The notes beneath the pieces were generated by a model that was not told where the DNA came from, did no database searches, and worked only from the letters and a program-made list of their open reading frames with translations. Shown here one piece after another: positions 53,950 through 64,000 of a stretch of DNA of 64,000 nt. The stretch comes from Bombilactobacillus apium. GTDB lineage: Bacteria; Bacillota; Bacilli; Lactobacillales; Lactobacillaceae. The DNA lies in the NCBI RefSeq assembly GCF_013385145.1, contig NZ_JABZEC010000001.1:1-64000 (forward strand). Direction: 5' to 3'. Positions within the stretch are counted from its first letter, which is position 1, and each line of letters opens with the position of its first letter. The translations under genes and the position numbers were made by a program.

Positions 53950-54481
53950 TGTTGAAGTAGGGCGCCGTTATGCTCGGGCTTTGTTTGATTATGCGCAAGA
54001 AAATGGTAAAGAACAGGCCGTTTTGGAAGAGTTGCAGATCTTACAACAAGTTTATGAGCAAGTTCCTAGTTTAGGAGCAATTTTGACCGATGCTCGGTTA
54101 ACTTTAACGGAAAAACAAGCTCTATTAAAAAAGTTACAGCAAAAATTTAGCAAGATTATCCAAGTTTTTCTCCAGCTTTTGTTAGACTATCGGCGTTTAA
54201 ATGCACTGCCAGAAATTGTTGCAGCCTATCTGAAGCTTTTTGATGAAAAAACAGCGACTTATGCGGTCACGGTTACCAGTGCAGTGACTTTAGACCAAGA
54301 TCAATTACATGAATTACAAGCAGCTGTTAAACAACGCTTTCATGCTCAAACCGTGGTTGTTCAAACTCAAATCGATCCTGAAATTATAGGTGGTATTATC
54401 ATTCGAGTCGGAGATCAGGTCATTGATGGAAGTATTCGCACACGGATTAAGCAACTCAATCAGGCTTTGCTTAATAATTAA
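53936..54481 (+). CDS. atpH: ATP synthase F1 subunit delta
   Basis: A 181-residue stator protein linking b to the F1 head. The N-terminal helical bundle starts VGRRYARALFDYAQENG, and the C-terminal conserved segment is DPEIIGGIIIRVGDQVIDGSIRTRI. It starts within atpF, so it is translationally coupled. Confidence 0.94.
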   Translation: MKLNNVEVGRRYARALFDYAQENGKEQAVLEELQILQQVYEQVPSLGAILTDARLTLTEKQALLKKLQQKFSKIIQVFLQLLLDYRRLNALPEIVAAYLKLFDEKTATYAVTVTSAVTLDQDQLHELQAAVKQRFHAQTVVVQTQIDPEIIGGIIIRVGDQVIDGSIRTRIKQLNQALLNN

Positions 54482-54502
54482 TCAAGTATAGAGGTGAGTT
54501 GA

Positions 54503-56029
<1,527 letters not shown>

Positions 56030-56045
56030 TAGGGAGGGATGACTG

Positions 56046-58439
<2,394 letters not shown>

Positions 58440-58440
<1 letters not shown>

Positions 58441-58883
58441 TGGGGGTGAGGACAATCGATGACCAACATGAAGTACTCGTTAATATCGTGACTCCCGAAG
58501 GACAAGTTTACTCACACCATGCCAAACGCCTAGTAGTACGAGCTACGGATGGAGATCTCGGTATTTTGCCGAATCATTTGCCAATCATTGCAACCTTGAA
58601 GATCGCGGAAGTTCGTACTTTGCGAGCTGATAAGGCCGATCACGAAGATGCAATTGCGGTTAATGGTGGATATCTTGAATTTCGCGATAATGTCGCCAAT
58701 ATCATTGCCAATAGTGCAGAACGGGCCCGAGATATTGATTTACGGCGAGCTCGTTATGCCCAAGAGCGTGCTGAACAGCAAATTGCTCATGCTAAAGAGA
58801 TTCATGATTCTGATGACCGGAGGCGGGCTGAAGTTGCTTTAGCACGGGCTTTGAATCGAATTAACGTTTATAATGATAAGTAA
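58440..58883 (+). CDS. atpC: ATP synthase F1 subunit epsilon
   Basis: A 147-residue subunit that couples and inhibits F1. The beta-sandwich (about 10-95, with LVNIVTPEGQVYSHHAKRLVVRATDGDLGILPNHLPI) and the C-terminal helical hairpin are complete. The start is uncertain: no in-frame ATG is near the N-terminus. GTG at 58440 (overlapping the atpD stop as TAGTG) and GTG at 58446 are both possible, and a GGGGTGAGG site overlaps them. I keep 58440 for coupled restart. Confidence 0.9.
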
Positions 58884-58887
58884 CGAA

Positions 58888-58916
58888 GGAAGTCCTCGAA
58901 TCTTTGAGGACTTTTT
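58888..58916 (+). terminator. atp operon terminator
   Basis: AGTCCTC (58891-58897) pairs with GAGGACT (58906-58912), followed by T residues. It is short but placed just after atpC. Confidence 0.8.
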
Positions 58917-58936
58917 CTATATTATGGGGGAAAAGA

Positions 58937-59170
58937 ATGCAGCAATTGGGAATACAGAATTTATTATCGATTTTCAGCCTGATTTTCTTTATCTGGTTAG
59001 CTTTCTTGGCAATTCAAAGTGTTAATTGGGATCAAATCTTACAAGCTCATAGTAATCGCTATGGAAAATTATTGATCGTTTTACTAGCCATTGCCTTAGG
59101 ATATTTAGTCAATTCCGCATTTATCAACTTACTTCAGTCTTGTCAGGGGATCCGCTTGTTATTTGGCTAA
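58937..59170 (+). CDS. DUF1146 (YwzB-like) small membrane protein
   Basis: A 77-residue protein with two helices, the first at about 8-28 (LLSIFSLIFFIWLAFLAIQSV). A short loop with NWDQIL is followed by a second helix and a polar end. It matches the DUF1146 pattern found between atpC and murA/mreB in many Lactobacillales and Bacillus. The function is unknown. GGGGGAAAAG leads to the ATG at 58937; the longer frame starts inside the terminator and is not used. Confidence 0.75.
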   Translation: MQQLGIQNLLSIFSLIFFIWLAFLAIQSVNWDQILQAHSNRYGKLLIVLLAIALGYLVNSAFINLLQSCQGIRLLFG

Positions 59171-59278
59171 CTAGGATTTTAAAGAATTTCAAAATTATTT
59201 TGATAATTTTTGCCAGCCTCTTGGGTTAGTTCTTAGCAATATGTTAAACTAAAATCACCAGTGTACGGTGTTTAAATA

Positions 59279-59287
59279 TGCTATAAT
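59279..59287 (+). promoter_or_regulatory. Extended -10 promoter for mbl
   Basis: TGCTATAAT lies about 35 bp before the mbl start codon. No matching -35 box is seen. Just upstream is a small inverted repeat, CACC...GGTG (about 59258-59272). Confidence 0.5.
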
Positions 59288-59318
59288 TAGAACCAGTTAA
59301 ATTTTTGGAGGCTGACTA

Positions 59319-60311
59319 ATGGCAAAGTCAATCGGAATTGATTTGGGAACCGCAAATATCTTAATTAATGTTAAAGGCGAAGGAATTGTTGTCAACGAGC
59401 CGTCAGTAGTTGCCATTAACACGAATAATAATGAAGTGGTTGCTGTGGGTGAAGAAGCCTATAAAATGGTAGGCCGAACTCCCGGAAATATTAAAGCTAT
59501 TCGACCATTAAAAGATGGCGTAATTGCCGATTTTGATATTACAGAAAAAATGTTGAAGTATTTTATTAATAAAATCAATGTTAAAACAATGTTCTCCCGA
59601 CCGGTAATTATGATTTGTTGTCCAACTAATATTACTTCAGTTGAGCAGAAATCAATTATTGAAGCAGCTGAACAAACTGGAAGTAAGGATGTCTATCTAG
59701 AATTTGAACCTAAAGTTGCCGCTGTCGGGGCAGGGATGGATATTTTTAAGCCCCAAGGAAATATGGTGATTGATATTGGTGGGGGAACAAGTGATATTGC
59801 GATCCTGTCAATGGGGGATATTGCTGCTAGCAAGTCTCTTCGTTTAGCCGGTGATAAGATGAACACTGCTATTCAAAATTACGTAAAAACTAATAATAAT
59901 ATTATTATTGGTGAAAGAACGGCTGAGGATGTTAAAATTCAAATTAGTAGTGCTTTTGAGCCCGATCCAGAAAAAAAGATGATGATTCGTGGACGAGATT
60001 TACGAACCGGCTTACCAACGAGTGTAACTATTTCCGAGGTTGATACGCAGGCAGCTTTAAATGATATTTTCTACACTATTATTGATGGTATTAAGTCCGT
60101 TTTGGAACAGGCTTCTCCAGAGTTATCTGCTGATATTATTGATCAAGGAATTATTTTAACCGGAGGCGGTTCCTTAGTTAAGGGAATCGATAAGTTATTC
60201 TCCCGAGAATTACAAGTTCCCGTTACGGTGGCAGAAAGTCCCTTGGATACTGTAGCTTTGGGTACTGGAATCTTGTTGGATCATATTGCTCATAACAAAA
60301 AACAACACTAG
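59319..60311 (+). CDS. mbl: MreB/Mbl-family actin-like cell-shape protein
   Basis: A 330-residue bacterial actin that guides side-wall synthesis in rod-shaped cells. The phosphate-1 motif is IGIDLGTANILI, phosphate-2 is MVIDIGGGTSDIAI and the adenosine motif is ILTGGGSLVKGID. The N-terminus lacks the amphipathic stretch of MreB proper and fits Mbl/MreBH. GGAGG precedes the ATG. The genes that follow (epuA, yidD, DUF2969, rodA) are a common Lactobacillales order, and RodA works with MreB-type filaments. Confidence 0.92.
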   Translation: MAKSIGIDLGTANILINVKGEGIVVNEPSVVAINTNNNEVVAVGEEAYKMVGRTPGNIKAIRPLKDGVIADFDITEKMLKYFINKINVKTMFSRPVIMICCPTNITSVEQKSIIEAAEQTGSKDVYLEFEPKVAAVGAGMDIFKPQGNMVIDIGGGTSDIAILSMGDIAASKSLRLAGDKMNTAIQNYVKTNNNIIIGERTAEDVKIQISSAFEPDPEKKMMIRGRDLRTGLPTSVTISEVDTQAALNDIFYTIIDGIKSVLEQASPELSADIIDQGIILTGGGSLVKGIDKLFSRELQVPVTVAESPLDTVALGTGILLDHIAHNKKQH

Positions 60312-60330
60312 TTTCTAAGGTAGGCCAAAG

Positions 60331-60501
60331 ATGAATAAATCTTACGGAAATCATTTATTAAAAATTATTGGGATGATTATCATTATTTTTGTCATCCTAT
60401 TCATTGTTGGAATGATGCTTGGAGCTATTTTGGGGGGTGGAAACTTATTAACCCCGTTATTGCCAAGTACTTGGGCGCACATTGCTGATTTTGCAAGTTA
60501 G
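60331..60501 (+). CDS. epuA: EpuA-family small membrane protein
   Basis: A 56-residue protein, too short for many gene callers. A basic N-terminus (MNKSYGNHLLK) leads to one membrane helix (about 12-36). A conserved-looking tail LGGGNLLTPLLPSTWAHIADF follows, matching the EpuA family. That family is often mislabelled as an RNA polymerase beta subunit because it lies near such genes. Its function is unclear. It sits 19 bp after mbl and 10 bp before yidD. Confidence 0.75.
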   Translation: MNKSYGNHLLKIIGMIIIIFVILFIVGMMLGAILGGGNLLTPLLPSTWAHIADFAS

Positions 60502-60511
60502 AGGTTAGAGT

Positions 60512-60802
60512 TTGCGTACGGTTTTATATTTTTTAATTCGAAGTTATCAAAAGTGGATTTCTCCGGCATTGCCGCCGTCTTGTCGTTACTACCCGACTTG
60601 TTCTAGCTATATGTTAACTGCTCTCCAAAAATATGGTTTAATTCGTGGCTTGATTATGGGTTGTGCGCGAATTATTCGCTGTAATCCTTTCGTTCGGGGG
60701 GGAGTTGACCCCGTACCACCAGCGTTTACAGTTTTTAGAAATAAACATCCAGAACAGTATGAGGATGAAATCATTGCGCAAAGATTTCATCCTTATGATT
60801 AA
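60512..60802 (+). CDS. yidD: Membrane protein insertion efficiency factor YidD
   Basis: A 96-residue protein that helps YidC insert proteins into the membrane. [34 protein letters not shown], with its Cys residues, and [12 protein letters not shown] are the family signature. It starts at a TTG (60512) 7 bases after GAGG; no ATG is available in that position. It lies in the mbl-rodA cluster. Confidence 0.92.
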   Translation: MRTVLYFLIRSYQKWISPALPPSCRYYPTCSSYMLTALQKYGLIRGLIMGCARIIRCNPFVRGGVDPVPPAFTVFRNKHPEQYEDEIIAQRFHPYD

Positions 60803-60812
60803 AGAGGAATTT

Positions 60813-61049
60813 ATGCGAACAAAAGAACGGAAATTTGATGTTGAATTAACCGAACTTTCTCCTAAAAGTTGGAAAGTTAATGTAATTGCCAAAAAGAAAA
60901 CTCGGACCATTGCTGAGATCACTTTATTGGATGATAAGCACTATGAAGTTGTCGCGGTTGATGATCGAAATGCACCGACATTGACGGTGTCGAGTTTAGG
61001 GAAGGCGTTAAATAGTGCAGTTATGCAGTTTAATTTGCACTTACATTAG
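60813..61049 (+). CDS. DUF2969 protein
   Basis: A 78-residue soluble protein matching the DUF2969 pattern found before rodA in lactobacilli (ELTELSPKSWKVNVIAKKKT...SLGKALNSAVMQFNLHL). The function is unknown. The ATG at 60813 has AGAGGA upstream; the frame is open far into yidD, but that part is only a shadow of yidD. Confidence 0.8.
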   Translation: MRTKERKFDVELTELSPKSWKVNVIAKKKTRTIAEITLLDDKHYEVVAVDDRNAPTLTVSSLGKALNSAVMQFNLHLH

Positions 61050-61059
61050 AAGGTGAAAG

Positions 61060-62262
61060 ATGGAGTTATTTAGTTTACCCAAAAAACCGGAAGATGATGC
61101 TCGAATCGATTATGGAGTTATTTTCTCGGTAATGATTTTAGCTTTGATTGGCTTACTGTCGATTTATGTTGCTGCTGCTCACGATTCTAATGCTACTAAT
61201 CCTTGGAAAATGGTTATCTCACAGTTTGTATGGTATTTTGTGGGGGCCGTGGGTGTTTTTATCATTATGCACTTAGATGCTCAACAGCTCTGGAAGATCG
61301 CTCCTTACGCTTATGGAATAGGAATTTTTCTTTTAGTTCTTGTGCTATTCTTTTACAGTCGGGCTTATGCAGAAAAAACGGGAGCTCACAGTTGGTTTGC
61401 AATTGGGCCTTTTTCTTTCCAACCTTCGGAGTTTATGAAGCCAGCCTTTATTTTGATGTTGGGTCGGGTCATAACTGAGCATAATCACATCTATCAAAAG
61501 CATACTTTACGCAATGATCGAATTTTGATTACTAAGATCATTGGTTGGTCTTTACCCATTGTCGCTTTGATGTTGCTCCAAAAGGACTTTGGAACTATGT
61601 TGGTTTTCTTGGCGATTATTGCGGGAATCATGTTAGTTTCAGGGATCGATTGGCGGATTATTACTTTTTTAGTGATTGTCTTAGGGGCAATTTGTTTCGC
61701 GGCGGTTTCGTTAGTCGCGACAGATGAAGGTCGAGCGATTTTAAGTAAGATTGGTTTTCACGCCTATCAATTTGAGCGAATTGACTCTTGGCTAGATCCT
61801 TCTCGCGATACTTCTAATCATAGTTATCAATTGTGGCAAAATTTAAAAGCCATCGGTTCAGGACAATTGCTGGGAAAGGGATTTAATCATTCCACAGTTT
61901 ATGTTCCAGTGCGGGAATCCGATATGATTTTTTCGGTTATCGCCGAAAACTTTGGTTTTATTGGGGCTAGTTTTTTAATCCTAATGTATTTCTTGCTCAT
62001 TTCCCAAATGGTTCGAGTTACCTTTGACACTAAAAATGAATTTTATGCTTATGTTTCAACAGGAATTATTATGATGATTTTATTCCATGTTTTTGAAAAT
62101 ATTGGAATGAGTATTGGTCTTCTGCCAATGACGGGAATTCCTCTGCCTTTTATTTCTCAAGGGGGATCAGCCCTGCTTGCTAATATGATTGGAATTGGAG
62201 TCATTATGTCTATGCGCTATCACTATAAGAGTTATATGTTTAGCAGTAATAAGTTTAATTAA
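61060..62262 (+). CDS. rodA: SEDS-family peptidoglycan glycosyltransferase RodA
   Basis: A 400-residue polytopic membrane enzyme that polymerises lipid II along the side wall. ISQFVWYFVGAVGV, GPFSFQPSEFMKPAFILMLG, the extracellular loop with WLDPSRDTSNHSYQLWQNLKAIGSG (including the catalytic Asp of the family) and GLLPMTGIPLPFISQGGSALL are diagnostic SEDS blocks. Its place after mbl favours RodA over FtsW. A weak hairpin (62285-62318) ends the cluster. Confidence 0.93.
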   Translation: MELFSLPKKPEDDARIDYGVIFSVMILALIGLLSIYVAAAHDSNATNPWKMVISQFVWYFVGAVGVFIIMHLDAQQLWKIAPYAYGIGIFLLVLVLFFYSRAYAEKTGAHSWFAIGPFSFQPSEFMKPAFILMLGRVITEHNHIYQKHTLRNDRILITKIIGWSLPIVALMLLQKDFGTMLVFLAIIAGIMLVSGIDWRIITFLVIVLGAICFAAVSLVATDEGRAILSKIGFHAYQFERIDSWLDPSRDTSNHSYQLWQNLKAIGSGQLLGKGFNHSTVYVPVRESDMIFSVIAENFGFIGASFLILMYFLLISQMVRVTFDTKNEFYAYVSTGIIMMILFHVFENIGMSIGLLPMTGIPLPFISQGGSALLANMIGIGVIMSMRYHYKSYMFSSNKFN

Positions 62263-62284
62263 AACTGAAAAATGACTACCTTTT

Positions 62285-62318
62285 AAGTCCTCAGCCAGCT
62301 TGGCGGAAGGGCTTTTTT
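62285..62318 (+). terminator. rodA terminator
   Basis: AAGTCC-TC-AGCC pairs imperfectly with GGC-GGAA-GGGCTT around AGCTT and runs into six T residues. Confidence 0.65.
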
Positions 62319-62356
62319 ACTGGTTTATGTTAACGCGGTAAGTCTGATTGGAGTAA

Positions 62357-62390
62357 GAAAAAAGGCGAAGAGAAATTTCTTCACCTTTTT
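62357..62390 (-). terminator. uspA terminator
   Basis: AAAAAGGCGAAGA pairs with TCTTCACCTTTTT with one mismatch. On the minus strand the T run follows the stem. Confidence 0.8.
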
Positions 62391-62408
62391 GGAATTATTT
62401 TTTTAAAG

Positions 62409-62897
62409 TTATTTTTTATCTTTAGTTTTCGGTTGTTTTTGAAGAGGATGACCTTCATTATCCGTCCGAACGACTAAAACATCACAAGGAGCGTTTCGCG
62501 TAACAAATTCGGTTACTGATCCAATTAATAAGCGTTCAACAGCATTAAGTCCAGTTGCCCCAAGCATAATCAAGTCAATCTTGTTTCTCTTCGGGTAGTC
62601 ACTGGCAATTGTTAACTTGGGCGCCCCATATTCAATCTTAGTTACAATTTTTGAAACACCCTGGACTTTAATTTGTTCCACATATTCTTCCAAAGCCTTC
62701 CGCGAGGTTGAAGTAACTTGTTCCACCATTGAAGAATCAAAACTAGAAACATCTTGAAATGCTCGAGTATCAATAACATGTAAGATGTGTAAAGTTGAAT
62801 TATTACGCTTAACGATTTCAATTGCTTTTTGTAAGGCCATTTCTGATTCATAAGAACCGTCCATAGCTACCAGAACATTATTATATTGCTGTAACAT
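62409..62897 (-). CDS. Universal stress protein, UspA family
   Basis: A 162-residue cytoplasmic protein with one USP domain. NVLVAMDGSYESEMAL opens the fold, and GATGLNAVERLLIGSVTEFVTRNAPCDVLVV carries the G-x2-G-x9-GS/T ATP-binding motif, so it is of the ATP-binding type. A polar Lys-rich tail of about 18 residues ends it. GGAGGTG precedes the ATG. Confidence 0.92.
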   Translation of the reverse strand: MLQQYNNVLVAMDGSYESEMALQKAIEIVKRNNSTLHILHVIDTRAFQDVSSFDSSMVEQVTSTSRKALEEYVEQIKVQGVSKIVTKIEYGAPKLTIASDYPKRNKIDLIMLGATGLNAVERLLIGSVTEFVTRNAPCDVLVVRTDNEGHPLQKQPKTKDKK

Positions 62898-62970
62898 CAG
62901 AACACCTCCACACTTTTACTGACTCTAGTTTAAACCTTTTTAGTTCAAAAGGCATCAATTCTTCTCTAGT

Positions 62971-63249
62971 TTAACCCCAGCAGGCAATAAAAACTGCAAA
63001 TAAGCCGACAATTAAGCTTCCAGCTACCAATGTAATTAGATTTAATTCTAAACTTCCGATAAACAGAATAATAATCCCAATTATCCCAACAATAATTAAT
63101 AGGCAGGCAGTAATTGTCATTAAACGCTGAATAGCTTTGAGATTATGAGGTTGGTAAATAAAGAAGGGTTGCTCACGATTGAAGAGCAGGAAGGTTCCCA
63201 GAATAAAAAGAATCAGAATGAATAAAGCAATCAGTAATTTGATCAGCAT
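62971..63249 (-). CDS. Small membrane protein, unknown
   Basis: A 92-residue protein with three hydrophobic segments, about 3-23, 46-68 and 70-91. A short loop with REQPFFIYQPHNLKAIQ lies between the first two. I do not recognise a named family with certainty. It starts 10 bp after the rarA stop with GAGGTTGAG as ribosome site, so it is probably co-transcribed with rarA. Confidence 0.65.
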   Translation of the reverse strand: MLIKLLIALFILILFILGTFLLFNREQPFFIYQPHNLKAIQRLMTITACLLIIVGIIGIIILFIGSLELNLITLVAGSLIVGLFAVFIACWG

Positions 63250-63259
63250 GCTCTCAACC

Positions 63260-64000
63260 TCATTTTTTGTTTTGTAAGTTACTTAAATTGTGATATGTCT
63301 TTTTTAGGGCAGTCTCGTAATTACCATTGGTTTTTGGTTGGTAATAATGAGTTCCTTGTAAATTAAGGGGTAAATACTGTTGGGCGACCCAATCATTTTG
63401 ATAATCATGGGGGTATTGGTAACCAACTCCATGTTGAAGTTCTTGGGCACCTTGGTAATGACTATCTTTAAGATAGTCGGGAATGGCGGCGTTAGGATGC
63501 TTTTTGAGGTCACTTAAAGCGGCATCAATTGCTTGCAAACCTGAGTTTGATTTGGGACTCAGACAAAGTTCAATAACCGCATCAGCTAAGGGGATCCGCG
63601 CTTCTGGAAGGCCTACTTGGGTCGCAACTTGGCAAGCCAAAGTGGTTCTTTGACAAAGACTAGGGTTAGCTAAACCAATATCCTCATACGCACAAACCAA
63701 TAGACGCCGGATGATACTTTTTAAATCGCCGGCCGCCACTAGGCGAGCCAAATAATGTAAAGCGGCATCGGTATCACTACCGCGAATTGATTTTTGGAAA
63801 GCTGAAATGACATCATAGTGGCCATCGCCGTTTTTGTCAGAGGTTAGATATCTCTTCTGGAGCGACTCCTCGATGATCTGTTGGTCAAGGTGAATTTGAT
63901 CTTGAGCATCTGTTGGAGTTGATTTAACAGCTAATTCAAGGCCGTTGAGGGCACTACGTAAATCGCCTCCGGAAGCATGAGTTAAAAGTTCCCAAGCTTG
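63260..64000 (-). CDS. rarA: Replication-associated recombination protein A (3' part)
   Basis: The C-terminal 246 residues of RarA/MgsA, an AAA+ ATPase related to clamp loaders that acts at stalled forks. The frame is open to the window edge, so the start and the Walker motifs lie outside. Visible parts are the sensor-2 region HASGGDLRSALNGLELAV, then DKNGDGHYDVISAFQKSIRGSDTDAALHYLARL and the tetramerisation domain with ANPSLCQRTTLACQVATQVGLPEARIPLA. An internal Met at 63751 is not the start. Confidence 0.93.
   Translation of the reverse strand, partial: QAWELLTHASGGDLRSALNGLELAVKSTPTDAQDQIHLDQQIIEESLQKRYLTSDKNGDGHYDVISAFQKSIRGSDTDAALHYLARLVAAGDLKSIIRRLLVCAYEDIGLANPSLCQRTTLACQVATQVGLPEARIPLADAVIELCLSPKSNSGLQAIDAALSDLKKHPNAAIPDYLKDSHYQGAQELQHGVGYQYPHDYQNDWVAQQYLPLNLQGTHYYQPKTNGNYETALKKTYHNLSNLQNKK

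Noticed and set aside
62923-62978. Direct repeat CTCTAGTTTAA upstream of uspA
   Set aside because: It has two copies of about 13 bases only, no dyad symmetry and no known regulator, so chance cannot be excluded.

Overview
The window is a stretch of chromosome from a low-GC Gram-positive bacterium of the order Lactobacillales, most likely the family Lactobacillaceae; I cannot name the genus. The signs are PepX, EpuA and DUF2969 proteins, an isoleucine 2-epimerase of the Lactobacillus type, a tmRNA tag ending in YALAA, and Shine-Dalgarno sites of the AGGAGG type. Almost all of it is ordinary core or metabolic genome. I see no prophage, CRISPR array or complete insertion sequence. Only a degraded IS30-type fragment lies at the left edge.

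Layout. 1-320: IS30 remnant and a terminator. 0.3-5.8 kb: sucrose utilisation, with scrR and scrB on the minus strand divergent from scrA and scrK, and a promoter overlapped by operator-like sites. 5.9-10.1 kb: an Xaa-Pro peptidase, tmRNA (ssrA), and a phosphodiesterase/MFS gene pair. 10.2-13.3 kb: a D-2-hydroxyacid dehydrogenase with an AEC carrier, a small membrane protein and a nucleoside deoxyribosyltransferase. 13.4-21.1 kb: a two-component system, LTA synthase, VanZ-like protein, pgi and a polyprenyl-phosphate glycosyltransferase. 21.4-24.2 kb: an amino-acid permease overlapping an isoleucine 2-epimerase. 24.3-34.3 kb: the whole acetyl-type diaminopimelate/lysine pathway in two divergent arms (dapF-lysC, and lysA-dapH-deacetylase-dapA-dapB-patA-asd), the second arm behind a lysine riboswitch. 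34.4-38.0 kb: pepX and a PfoR/PTS_EIIC_2-type membrane protein. 38.0-39.4 kb: two back-to-back attenuation leaders, then crcB1-crcB2-pspC. 39.5-41.2 kb: tRNA-Gln(CTG), glyA, tRNA-Glu(CTC). 41.3-46.6 kb: CPBP protease, heterodimeric ABC exporter, serine hydrolase. 46.6-52.3 kb: murT, then tdk-prfA-prmC-tsaC-upp. 52.4-58.9 kb: F1Fo ATP synthase atpBEFHAGDC. 58.9-62.3 kb: DUF1146, mbl, epuA, yidD, DUF2969, rodA. 62.4-64 kb: uspA, a small membrane protein and the 3' part of rarA.

The most interesting signal is at 37965-38217, minus strand, upstream of the PfoR-like gene. A well-formed promoter and Shine-Dalgarno site drive a 20-codon leader ORF carrying the run Arg-Tyr-Tyr-Phe-Trp-Phe. It is followed by six RNA arms that can fold in two mutually exclusive ways, and one of these ends in a strong intrinsic terminator. 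This is the architecture of ribosome-mediated attenuation. It suggests that this membrane protein of unknown substrate is switched on when charged aromatic tRNAs run short. About 80 bp away, on the opposite strand, a fluoride riboswitch controls the crcB pair. The intergenic region therefore holds two unrelated attenuation devices firing outward.
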